Made by a program: the position numbers and the translations under genes. This document shows positions 16,707 through 24,863 of a stretch of 64,000 nucleotides of DNA, one piece after another. Every line of letters starts with the position of its first letter. The stretch's first letter is position 1. The notes beneath the pieces are model-generated. The model was not told where the DNA came from and did no database searches. It was given only the letters and a program-made list of their open reading frames with translations. Source of the DNA: Lysobacterales bacterium (GTDB lineage: Bacteria > Pseudomonadota > Gammaproteobacteria > Xanthomonadales > Ahniellaceae); NCBI GenBank assembly GCA_016703225.1, contig JADJCM010000001.1, positions 1,302,001 through 1,366,000 on the forward strand, given 5' to 3'.

Positions 16707-16871
16707 ATGGCATCGAAGCGCGACAAGATCCGCATGATTTCGACCGCAGGTACCGGTCACTTCTACACCACCGACAAGAACAAGAAGACCAAGCCGGAAA
16801 AGCTCGAAATGAGCAAGTACGACCCGGTCGTGCGCAAGCACGTGGCCTACAAGGAAGCCAAGATCAAGTAA
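16707..16871 (+). CDS. rpmG: 50S ribosomal protein L33
   Basis: 54 residues beginning MASKRDKIRMISTAGTGHFY and ending VAYKEAKIK, the standard L33 sequence of the form lacking zinc-binding cysteines. GAGGAG at 16692-16697 gives the ribosome site. It is the last gene of the rpmB operon and ends just before a strong terminator. Confidence 0.96.
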   Translation: MASKRDKIRMISTAGTGHFYTTDKNKKTKPEKLEMSKYDPVVRKHVAYKEAKIK

Positions 16872-16908
16872 GAGCGCCGCGTGCGGCGCGATCCTCACTT
16901 TGATCGAC

Positions 16909-16938
16909 AAAACCCGCCCCAGTCGGCGGGTTTTGCTT
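16909..16938 (+). terminator. Rho-independent terminator of rpmB-rpmG
   Basis: Arms AAAACCCGCC and GGCGGGTTTT with a six-base loop are followed by GCTTTT. The A-rich left arm may allow it to end the convergent kinase gene too. Confidence 0.9.
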
Positions 16939-16939
16939 T

Positions 16940-19900
16940 TCAGGGCTTGCTCACTTCCGCCGCAATCGCCATGCACGGAAACCGGATCACGAAGTGCGTG
17001 CCCTGCCCCGGTTCCGATTCGCAGGTGATGGTGCCGCGCAGCAGCTGCGTCACCAGGTTGAAGACGATGTGCATGCCGAGGCCGCTGCCGCCCTGGCCGC
17101 GCTTGGTGGTGAAGAACGGTTCGAAGATGCGCTCGCGAACTTCCGGGCGCATGCCGCAGCCGTTGTCGCGGTAGTCGATCACGACGCTGTCGTCGTCGGT
17201 GCGGGCGGCAAGCGTCATGCGCCCGCGCTCGATGCCGTCGAAGGCATGCACCAGCGAATTGATCACCAGATTGTTGACGACCTGGTAGATCGCCACCGGA
17301 TGCGTGCACACCCGGATCGGCTGCGGCACGTGCACTTCCACTTCATGCGCGGACTTGCGCAGGCGCGGGTGCAGCGCACGCAGGATTTCGTCGAAGTACT
17401 CGCCGATCTCGATTTCGCGCGGCGCCTCGGATGCAGTATCGACCGCCACCTGCTTGAAGCTGCGCACGATCTGGATGCCGCGTTCGAGGTTCGCCAGGAT
17501 CATCTCGGCGCCCTGGACGATCTGCGCCTCGAACTGCTCCAGCATCGATGCGCTCATGGTCTTGTCCTGCTGCGCGCGTTGCAACCTGCGGGTTTCCTCG
17601 CGCAGGAACGAGGCGGCGGTGACGGCGACACCGATCGGCGTGTTGATCTCGTGCGCGACGCCGGCGACCAGCGCGCCGAGCGAGGCCATCTTCTCGGCCT
17701 CGACCAGCTGCCGCTGCATGTCCTGGATGCGCGTCAACGACGCCTGCAGTTCGGCGTTGGCCTGGCTCAATGCGGCGGTGCGGCGTTCGACGCGCGCTTC
17801 CAGCTCCTCGGTCAGCCGCCGCAGTTCTTCCTCGGCGCGCTTGAGCCCGGAGATGTTCTGGTTGGTGCCGACGAACAACTGCGCGCGGCCTTCTGCGTCG
17901 CTGGCGATGGCGCGACCGCGGGTCAGCATCCACAGCCAGTTGCCATCGCGGTCCTCGGTGCGGAAGCTGACATCGACGGTACCGCTTTCGCCACCCAGCA
18001 CCCTGCGCATCGCTTCCTGCACAACCTGGCGGTCGTCGGGGTGGATGTACTCGGCGTACTCGCCGATGCGGGCATTGGGGCTGGCATCGTTCACGCGCAG
18101 GCCGTCGAGGCGGTGGTCGCGCGAGATCGTGCGCGAGGGAATGTCGAGCTCCCAGAGCTCGGCACCGCTGCCCCAGAGCGCGGCATTCAGGCGGCGCTCT
18201 TTTTCCACCAGCACCGTTGCCGCCGCCTCGCGTTCGCGCGTGCGCTTGCGCAGCCGCGACCACCAGGCCAGGACCAGCAAGAGCGCGGCGACGGCAAAGC
18301 CGGCATAAGCCAGCGGTGTGGCCCAGGGCGCCGCCTGCACGTATACGCGTGCCACTGCCTCGCTGTCGCCATGGGCACCGCCCGGCGCCAGTGTGCGCAC
18401 GCGAAACACATAGTCGCCGGCGGGCAGGCGGGTGTACGTAGCAGCGCGCTGATTGTCGCCGGCCACGATCCAGTCGCGGTCATAGCCGTCGAGGCGATAG
18501 ACGAAGCGCGGTGCGTCTCCGGTGCCAAATCCCGGCGCGGCGAAGGCGATCGCGAGCAGCTCGTCACGGTGCCCGAGACGCAGTTCGGGCACCGCGTCGG
18601 CGCCATAGCGCAGCGCCGAACCCGGGCCCGGCGCCAGCGCTTCGTTGAACACCGAGAACCCGGAAAGCCGGGGCGTGGGCGGGCCGCGGCGGTCGCGAAT
18701 GGCGCCCGGGTCGAGCAAGCTCAGTCCCTCCATGCCGCCGGCGACGATGCGACCGTCCGCGGTGGCCGCCATGGCACCGAGGAAGTAGCCGCTGGCCAGT
18801 GCCCCGGCGCGCAAACCGAAGCTGCGAATGCTGCCGTCGCGGCGCTGGATGCGGTCAAGGCCATGCGCGGTGGCGGCCCAGATCGCGCCGTCGGCGGCCA
18901 GAGTCAACGCCGAGACATGGTCCGCCGAGAGGCCGCGGCTGCTGTCGATGCGTTGCGCCGGCCACGGCGAGTCGCTCTCGGCACGCGGCTCGATTCGGAT
19001 CACGCCGTCGCCGTAGGTCGCCATCCAGAGCACGCCGTCGGCGTCTTCCAGCAAGTCGCTGACACTGAGCGCGCGACTCTCGGCGAGGCCCAGTTGCACG
19101 GACTGGAACGACTGCGCGCCGGGCTCGCGCAGCGCCAGCCCGGCACCGCGGAAGCCGATCCACAGCCGCCCCCGAGGCGATTCGGCGAGCGCCGTGACGC
19201 GGTCGTCCGGCAGGCTGCCGAGGGCCGAGCGGTGCCGGTGCTGGACGAACCCGGTGCACTCGGCGCAACGTTCCGCCAGTCCGTGACCGAGGGTGCCGAC
19301 CACCAGGTCGCCATTGCTGCGCACCAGCAGCGCGCGCACGGTCGGGCCGGGAATACCGTTGGCGTCACCGTATCCGAAATGTTCGACGCGACCGCTGGCC
19401 AGATCGAGGCAGTCGAGGCCGCGATCGCCGGTGCCGATCCAGAGGCGATTGCGGTCGCGGGCCAGACTGAGCAGGAAGTCGCTGGCGAGCCCCTCGCTGC
19501 GGTCGCGGCGATGGACGTGATGCGCCAACACGCCGCGCTCGGGATGCAGGCGCACCAGCCCGGCCGACTCCCCGAGCGCCAGCCACAGGCTGCCGTCATC
19601 CGCGGGCGCGATCGCCACCACCGGGTCCGCCGGCAGCGAATCGGCGACACCGCGCTGGCGGCGCAGGGTGCGGATCGAAGCCGCCCCGGGGTCGTGCGAG
19701 GACAAGCCCCCAATCCAGGTGCCAAGCCAGATCACGCCCCCGGCGCCCTCGGCCAGCGTGGTGACACGACTGCTGCCGAGGCTCTGACGATCCCCGGGGT
19801 CGTGGTCGAGGCGTTCCACCACATCCAGCCGGGCGCGATCGTAGACGAAGGCGCCGCGACGCGTGCCGACCCACAGACGCTGGTTGTGATCGAGCAGCAG

Positions 19901-20704
19901 GCTCTCGACTTCCGGGCGCTCGGCGTCTTCGGGCGTGGCGAAGGGCAGCGAGATTCGCATGGTGCGGTCGCGCGCCAGGCGCCAGAGGCCGTCGCCGGCG
20001 CCGACCCAGAGGGTGCCCGAACCATCCTCCAGCAACACCCGGGTTTTGCTGCTCGTCACTGGTCCGAGGCGCGCATCGCGCAGAAGTTGGGCGTGGCCGG
20101 ACGAGTAGCGCCACAGGCCGGTCTCGGCCGCCAACCACAAGCCATCCGGCCCGGCGGCACCGATCGCGCGCACCGCGCCGAGGTGGTACGGGTCGATTTG
20201 CGGTGTGCTGCTCGCTCGCCCGGTGGCCAGGTCCAGCCACTGCACCTCACCGCTCTGGAACAACACCCAGATGCGGTCGTTGCCGGCGCGCAGCAGGCTG
20301 GCGATGCGATCCGAAGCCAGACCCTGCGTGCTGCTGCGCCAGTGCGTTACCAGTCGCCGACTGCGGTCGAGCACGCTGATGCCGCTCACCGGATGGGCGG
20401 CGAAGATGCGACCCTCGGCGTCCTCGGTGAGGCCAATGACATTGCTCTCGGCCAGGCTGTTGGCGTCGTCGCGACGGTGCCGCCAGGCTTCGATGTGCTC
20501 GCCGTCGTGGCGGGCCAGACCATCCTGGGTGCCGATCCAGAGGAAGCCCTCACGGTCGGTCAGAACCGCGCGCACCGAGTTCGCCGGCAGCCCGCGATAG
20601 ACATCCAGGGTGTCGAGACGGATGCGGTTCGTCGCCATCGCCACGCCGGCGCACAGCAGTGCCACCAGCCCCAGGCCGATCATGCGCGCGGCGCCCCGAG
20701 TCAT
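16940..20704 (-). CDS. Membrane histidine kinase with a periplasmic two-propeller sensor (Reg_prop/Y_Y_Y/PAS)
   Basis: 1254 residues from ATG 20704; a longer frame to 21130 runs through mutM and is rejected. An N-terminal hydrophobic helix (MIGLGLVALLCAGVAMA) precedes many Reg_prop repeats (WIGTQDGLAR, WVGTRRGAF, WIGTGDRGLDCL) over about residues 30-690, and then a Y_Y_Y domain. A membrane helix (AYAGFAVAALLLVLAWW) is followed by a PAS domain, a coiled segment, a HisKA box (GVAHEINTPIG, His near 1015) and an HATPase (NSLVHAF, DNGCGM, GSGLGMHIV). It lacks the receiver and AraC domains of Bacteroidetes hybrid regulators. No response regulator lies nearby, so the partner is unknown. The divergent mutM start is 58 bp away. 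Confidence 0.87.
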   Translation of the reverse strand: MTRGAARMIGLGLVALLCAGVAMATNRIRLDTLDVYRGLPANSVRAVLTDREGFLWIGTQDGLARHDGEHIEAWRHRRDDANSLAESNVIGLTEDAEGRIFAAHPVSGISVLDRSRRLVTHWRSSTQGLASDRIASLLRAGNDRIWVLFQSGEVQWLDLATGRASSTPQIDPYHLGAVRAIGAAGPDGLWLAAETGLWRYSSGHAQLLRDARLGPVTSSKTRVLLEDGSGTLWVGAGDGLWRLARDRTMRISLPFATPEDAERPEVESLLLDHNQRLWVGTRRGAFVYDRARLDVVERLDHDPGDRQSLGSSRVTTLAEGAGGVIWLGTWIGGLSSHDPGAASIRTLRRQRGVADSLPADPVVAIAPADDGSLWLALGESAGLVRLHPERGVLAHHVHRRDRSEGLASDFLLSLARDRNRLWIGTGDRGLDCLDLASGRVEHFGYGDANGIPGPTVRALLVRSNGDLVVGTLGHGLAERCAECTGFVQHRHRSALGSLPDDRVTALAESPRGRLWIGFRGAGLALREPGAQSFQSVQLGLAESRALSVSDLLEDADGVLWMATYGDGVIRIEPRAESDSPWPAQRIDSSRGLSADHVSALTLAADGAIWAATAHGLDRIQRRDGSIRSFGLRAGALASGYFLGAMAATADGRIVAGGMEGLSLLDPGAIRDRRGPPTPRLSGFSVFNEALAPGPGSALRYGADAVPELRLGHRDELLAIAFAAPGFGTGDAPRFVYRLDGYDRDWIVAGDNQRAATYTRLPAGDYVFRVRTLAPGGAHGDSEAVARVYVQAAPWATPLAYAGFAVAALLLVLAWWSRLRKRTREREAAATVLVEKERRLNAALWGSGAELWELDIPSRTISRDHRLDGLRVNDASPNARIGEYAEYIHPDDRQVVQEAMRRVLGGESGTVDVSFRTEDRDGNWLWMLTRGRAIASDAEGRAQLFVGTNQNISGLKRAEEELRRLTEELEARVERRTAALSQANAELQASLTRIQDMQRQLVEAEKMASLGALVAGVAHEINTPIGVAVTAASFLREETRRLQRAQQDKTMSASMLEQFEAQIVQGAEMILANLERGIQIVRSFKQVAVDTASEAPREIEIGEYFDEILRALHPRLRKSAHEVEVHVPQPIRVCTHPVAIYQVVNNLVINSLVHAFDGIERGRMTLAARTDDDSVVIDYRDNGCGMRPEVRERIFEPFFTTKRGQGGSGLGMHIVFNLVTQLLRGTITCESEPGQGTHFVIRFPCMAIAAEVSKP

Positions 20705-20762
20705 GCGGCGACTGTCGCGCGCTTCGTCACGCGGGGCAAGCCATGCGCGGCTAACATGCGTC

Positions 20763-21575
20763 ATGCCGGAACTGCCCGAAGTCGAAACCACGCGCCGCGG
20801 CATCGCGCCGCATGTGCAAGGTCGGATCGTGGTGCGCGCGGTGCTGCGCCGCCCGGACCTGCGCTGGCCGATCCCGCCGGAGATCCGCCGCCGCTTCGTC
20901 GGCGCGCGCATCCTCGGCACCGAACGCCGCGCCAAGTACCTGCTGCTGCACAGCGAACCGGGCGCGGCGATCCTGCACCTCGGCATGTCCGGCTCGTTGC
21001 GCGTGCTCGATGTCGGCACCCCGGTGCGCGCCCACGACCATGTCGATCTGGTGCTCGACAGCGGTCGCCTGCTGCGCTTCAACGATCCGCGCCGCTTCGG
21101 CTGTTTGCTCTGGCAGCCGGCGGGCAGCACGCACGAACTGCTGCGGCAACTCGGCCCGGAACCGCTCGGTGACGATTTCGATGGCGACTATCTGTTCGCG
21201 CGCTCACGCGGGCGCAGTGCCGCGGTCAAGGCCTTCCTGATGGACCAGCGCATCGTCGTCGGGGTCGGCAACATCTACGTCGCCGAAGCCCTGTTCGCCG
21301 CCGGCGTGCGGCCGATGCGCGCCGCCGGCAAGGTCACGCGCCGCGAATACGCCGACATTGCCGCGGCCATCCGCCGCATCCTCGCCCACGCCATCGAACG
21401 CGGCGGCACCACCCTGCGCGATTTCCTGAAACCCGATGGCGAACCCGGGTACTTCGAGCAGGAGTTGTTCGTCTACGGCCGCGAGGGCGAAGCCTGCAGA
21501 CACTGCGGCACCCCAATCACTGCCCGCCGCGACGCCCAGCGCTCGAGCTTCTACTGCCGCGTGTGTCAGCGCTGA
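20763..21575 (+). CDS. mutM: Formamidopyrimidine-DNA glycosylase (Fpg)
   Basis: 270 residues. The catalytic N-terminus is PELPEVE (the proline becomes residue 1 after removal of Met), Lys is in RRAKYLL, and the helix-two-turn-helix and void-filling regions are in place. The C-terminal zinc finger is CRHCG...CRVCQ. The enzyme removes 8-oxoguanine and other oxidised purines and cuts the strand at the site. It is divergent from the kinase gene. Confidence 0.96.
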   Translation: MPELPEVETTRRGIAPHVQGRIVVRAVLRRPDLRWPIPPEIRRRFVGARILGTERRAKYLLLHSEPGAAILHLGMSGSLRVLDVGTPVRAHDHVDLVLDSGRLLRFNDPRRFGCLLWQPAGSTHELLRQLGPEPLGDDFDGDYLFARSRGRSAAVKAFLMDQRIVVGVGNIYVAEALFAAGVRPMRAAGKVTRREYADIAAAIRRILAHAIERGGTTLRDFLKPDGEPGYFEQELFVYGREGEACRHCGTPITARRDAQRSSFYCRVCQR

Positions 21576-21630
21576 GTGCTGATGTCAGAATGCGACCGAA
21601 TCCAACCACGACTCCAGCAAGGGATTGCCG

Positions 21631-21744
21631 ATGAACCTCAACCTGACCCTGTTCAGCCAAGTCTTCATGATCGCCATCGTCGGCGCCGGCCTCGGTTTCG
21701 CCGGTCTGGTCGTCTGGCACATCCTGCGCAAGCGGCCGCAGTAG
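21631..21744 (+). CDS. Small single-pass membrane protein
   Basis: 37 residues: a polar start (MNLNLTLFSQ), one hydrophobic helix (VFMIAIVGAGLGFAGLVVW, residues 11-29) and a basic end (RKRPQ). AAGGGA eight bases upstream of the ATG supports translation. The charge pattern suggests the C-terminus is cytoplasmic. It is not recognised as any named family. It follows mutM by 55 bp and could share its transcript. Confidence 0.6.
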   Translation: MNLNLTLFSQVFMIAIVGAGLGFAGLVVWHILRKRPQ

Positions 21745-21765
21745 GGCGGCCGCGCGCTGCCGAGG

Positions 21766-22020
21766 TCAGTGTTCGACGTCTCGGAATGACTTCTGCGCCG
21801 CTTCGCGGTCCTGCTCCTGCTGGGAGCGGGTGAAGCAGACCTTCTCCTTGAGGTTGCTGCCCAGGCGCTTCTCGAAACGACAGACCACCTCTTCCTTCAC
21901 CGCCGGCTTGGCGGCAGCGGTCGTGGCCTCGGTTTCGGCATCGGACTTGGTTGCCGCGGCGTCCTCGGCATGCAGCATTGGTGCAAGGCCGAGCAGGCTC
22001 AAAAAGATCGTTGTTCTCAT
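21766..22020 (-). CDS. Small secreted protein with a two-cysteine C-terminal domain
   Basis: 84 residues with a signal peptide (TTIFLSLLGLAPMLHAED). The mature part is an alanine-rich linker, then VVCRFEKRLGSNLKEKVCF and a charged helix. Cys-x-x-E...G-S-x-x-x-x-x-x-Cys patterns of this kind occur in small exported Xanthomonadales proteins without known function. The two cysteines could form a disulfide. Start at ATG 22020 is chosen over an upstream one because it begins the signal peptide. It is convergent with the 37-residue gene. Confidence 0.62.
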   Translation of the reverse strand: MRTTIFLSLLGLAPMLHAEDAAATKSDAETEATTAAAKPAVKEEVVCRFEKRLGSNLKEKVCFTRSQQEQDREAAQKSFRDVEH

Positions 22021-22151
22021 GTGCGTCCACTCCATTGAAGGCCGGCGACCGTACACCGCACCGTGTCGCTAGTCGCGTGCCAAAGGCAACGAATCCCGTC
22101 GTCGCTGCCACGTTCCGGCACTGCCGCTCCCGTTGGCGCCAGCGCGCCGGC

Positions 22152-23075
22152 CTATCCGCGCCGCGACAGGCTGGCCAGGCCTGAGCCGATCACGACCACG
22201 GCGGCGCCGACGTAGCCGAGGGTGGTGATGGTTTCCGGCGGCACCAGCGCCGGGTTCAGGTGATGCGCGAGTGCGACTGCGGCCACGGTGAGCAACGGCG
22301 TCAGCGCCAGCACCACGCCGACGCGCGAGGCTTCCCAGTGGGCGAGCGCTTCGGCAAAGGCGCCGTAGGCGGCAACGGTGTTGATCAGGCAGTAGCCGAG
22401 CGCAAGCCCGTGCAGCCAATCGAGACCGGACAGCTGCGAAGGATGCGCAAACGGCGTCAGCAGCAGCGCCGAGATCGCGTAGATCGAGAGCATGGTCGCG
22501 CCCGAACCGAGATGATGCAGCAGCTGCTTCTGCGCCAGCGCATACACCGCCCACACCACCGCCGACGCCAGCACGATCGCCGCGCCGATCAGGTACTGCC
22601 GCTGCGGCACCGAGGCATGCCGCGACTGGTCGAGTGCAAACAGGCCAAGCCCGAGCGCGACCGCAGCCACGCCAGCCCATTGCAGCGCATTGAAGCGCTC
22701 ACGGAACACGACGATGCCGCCGATCGCCATCAACAGCGGAGCGGCCTGGATCAGCAGCTGCGCGTTGGCCGGCGTGGTGTAGTCGAGCCCGACGGTATAG
22801 CCGACGAAGTTGCCGATCAGCATCACCGCTGCCAGCGGCATCAGCCAGAAACTGCTGCGCGGCAAGTTGCGAAACTGGCCATAGCCGCCGCGCAGCGCGA
22901 ACCACAGCGCCAGCATCAGCGTGGCGGCGACGAAGCGCGCCCAGATCAGGGTCCAGACGTCGACGCGCTCGATCACCAGCCGGATCGCGATCGGCAGCGT
23001 GGCCCAGAACACGGCGGTGGTGATGGCCAGTGGCAGGCCGATCTGCCAGCGGCCCGAAGCTTGATGCAGCGCCAT
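22152..23075 (-). CDS. EamA/DMT-family transporter
   Basis: 307 residues with ten predicted membrane helices in two EamA halves (about residues 12-140 and 155-295). The first half contains FWATLPIAIRLVIERVD and the second VWAVYALAQKQLL. Members export metabolites or amino acids; the substrate cannot be read from sequence. It is probably a single-gene unit, downstream of recD on the same strand by 57 bp. Confidence 0.88.
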   Translation of the reverse strand: MALHQASGRWQIGLPLAITTAVFWATLPIAIRLVIERVDVWTLIWARFVAATLMLALWFALRGGYGQFRNLPRSSFWLMPLAAVMLIGNFVGYTVGLDYTTPANAQLLIQAAPLLMAIGGIVVFRERFNALQWAGVAAVALGLGLFALDQSRHASVPQRQYLIGAAIVLASAVVWAVYALAQKQLLHHLGSGATMLSIYAISALLLTPFAHPSQLSGLDWLHGLALGYCLINTVAAYGAFAEALAHWEASRVGVVLALTPLLTVAAVALAHHLNPALVPPETITTLGYVGAAVVVIGSGLASLSRRG

Positions 23076-23132
23076 CGACGTTCCCGCAAAGTCGGCGACG
23101 CTAACACGCGCGCAAGTGGCCCCGAGCGGGCG

Positions 23133-24863
23133 TCACGATCTCTTGCCGAGCGCCTCGCGCAATTTTGTTTGCAGCCCGCCCGAGCGTTCGACCGGACGCG
23201 CCAGCGCTGCCGCCAGCACTTCGTCGCTGGCCCACAACGACAAGGCCTGCCGGGCGCGCGAGGCCGCGGTGTAGAGCAGCTGCCGCGACAGGATCGGCGA
23301 GCTCGGCGTGGCGGCCAGCAGTACCGCGACCCGCTCGTACTCGGAACCCTGGCTCTTGTGGATGGTGATCGCGAAGGCAGGTTCATGCGCCGGCAGCAGC
23401 GCCGGCACGAATGCGCGCGCCGGCTCGTCGCCGCGCCCTTCGAACCAGACCAGCAGTCGGCCGTCGCAGTCCGGAAGCGCAACGCCGACATCGCCGTTGA
23501 ACAGCCCGTGCGCCTCGTCGTTGCGGGTGACCATGACGATGCGGCCGGGGAACCACGGGCCCGCATCCTGCGCGAAACGGGGCGCCAGTTGCGCCTGCAA
23601 CAACGCATTCACCGCGAGCACGCCCTGTGCCGACTCGCGCAGCGCGCACAGCAATTGTCTCTGCTGCAGCGCCTGCAGCGTCGCCGCTGCCCGCTCAGCG
23701 TCGTGGCCAGCGTGCACGTCGCGGGCGTCGAGCAAGGCCGCGAGCTGGTCGGCCCACTCGAGCAGCAGGCGGCGCAGCTCGCGCGGGTGATGCACCGCGA
23801 CCTGTTCGATGCCGCCGCCGCCGCAAGCCGAACGCAAGGCGGCGATGTCGCCGCTGCGGATCGCGGCATTGCCGACACTGAGCCCGGGCGTTGCGCGGAA
23901 CACCGTGTCGAGCCGCACCAGCGACGGCGCCCCGGCTTCGGCCAGCGCCTGCACCACGTCGGTCAGCACCGCGCCGGCGGCGACCGAGGCGAGCTGGTCG
24001 GCATCGCCGACCAGGATCAGCCGCGTCGTGCCTGGCAGCGCCGCGAGCAGCGCCCTCATCTGCGCCAGATCGAGCATCGAAGCTTCGTCGATCACGACCA
24101 CGTCCGCGGCCAAGGGTTGTTCGCGATCGCGCCGCCAGCGGCCGTGACGCGGGTCGAACTCGAGCAGGCGATGCAGGGTCTGCGCGGAGACGTCGGCGAG
24201 CGTTGCCAGTGCCCCGCTCCACGAGCCGTCGAGTTGCGCGGCGAGCTCGCGGCGGCCGCGCTCGATCGCCTGTTGCAGGCGCTGCGCGGCCTTGCCGGTC
24301 GGGGCCGCGAGGCGGATCGTGAGCGGCGCCGGTGCGCGCCGTTGCAGCGCCAGCAGCATGCGCAAGACCGTGGTGGTCTTGCCGGTGCCGGGAGCGCCGG
24401 TCAGCACCACCAGTCGCTCGCGCAGCGCGGCCTGCACCGCTTGCTGCTGTGCCCGCGTGCGCGTTCGATCCGTCGCCGCGAACAGCGCCTCGATGGCGAG
24501 CGCGCCGCCGTCAGCAAGCGGCGTCGGTGCGGGTTGACAGCGCTCGGTCAGTGCCGCGGCGACGGCGCATTCGTCGGCGTGGCCGCGCCAGAAATAGAAG
24601 CGCCCCTCGCCATCGAGCACGAAGGGTGTTGGCACCCGACCGTCGCCGACCAGGGTCGATTCGCGGCAAGCGTCGAGCGCGACCTCATCGAGCGGCAGCG
24701 CGGTATGGCCCTGGCTCTCGGCGAGGCCAAGGCGCGCCGCGCAGCGCGCCAGCGCCGGCGTTGCACCGATCGCCAGCGCCCAGCGATACAGCAGCCGGTC
24801 GAAGTCGCGCCACTCGGATTCGAAGCGCGTACCGGCGGGTGGTTGGAGATCGAGGTGCATCAT
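23133..24863 (-). CDS. recD: RecBCD helicase alpha subunit RecD
   Basis: 576 residues. The start ATG at 24863 overlaps the recB stop as ATGA. Walker A is TGAPGTGKTTTV (about residues 176-187), with DEASMLDL for motif II, GDADQLASV for motif III, and the C-terminal TIHKSQGSEY and YTAASRAR motifs of SF1B helicases. RecD is the 5'-3' motor of the double-strand-break repair complex. It is slightly shorter than the E. coli protein (608). It is the last gene of the recC-recB-recD run. Confidence 0.95.
   Translation of the reverse strand: MMHLDLQPPAGTRFESEWRDFDRLLYRWALAIGATPALARCAARLGLAESQGHTALPLDEVALDACRESTLVGDGRVPTPFVLDGEGRFYFWRGHADECAVAAALTERCQPAPTPLADGGALAIEALFAATDRTRTRAQQQAVQAALRERLVVLTGAPGTGKTTTVLRMLLALQRRAPAPLTIRLAAPTGKAAQRLQQAIERGRRELAAQLDGSWSGALATLADVSAQTLHRLLEFDPRHGRWRRDREQPLAADVVVIDEASMLDLAQMRALLAALPGTTRLILVGDADQLASVAAGAVLTDVVQALAEAGAPSLVRLDTVFRATPGLSVGNAAIRSGDIAALRSACGGGGIEQVAVHHPRELRRLLLEWADQLAALLDARDVHAGHDAERAAATLQALQQRQLLCALRESAQGVLAVNALLQAQLAPRFAQDAGPWFPGRIVMVTRNDEAHGLFNGDVGVALPDCDGRLLVWFEGRGDEPARAFVPALLPAHEPAFAITIHKSQGSEYERVAVLLAATPSSPILSRQLLYTAASRARQALSLWASDEVLAAALARPVERSGGLQTKLREALGKRS

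Noticed and set aside
16994..21172. Long forward frame (1392 codons) over the kinase gene
   Set aside because: It is the antisense shadow of the kinase, rich in Arg/Ala/Gln without domain motifs; the reverse frame has full kinase motifs.
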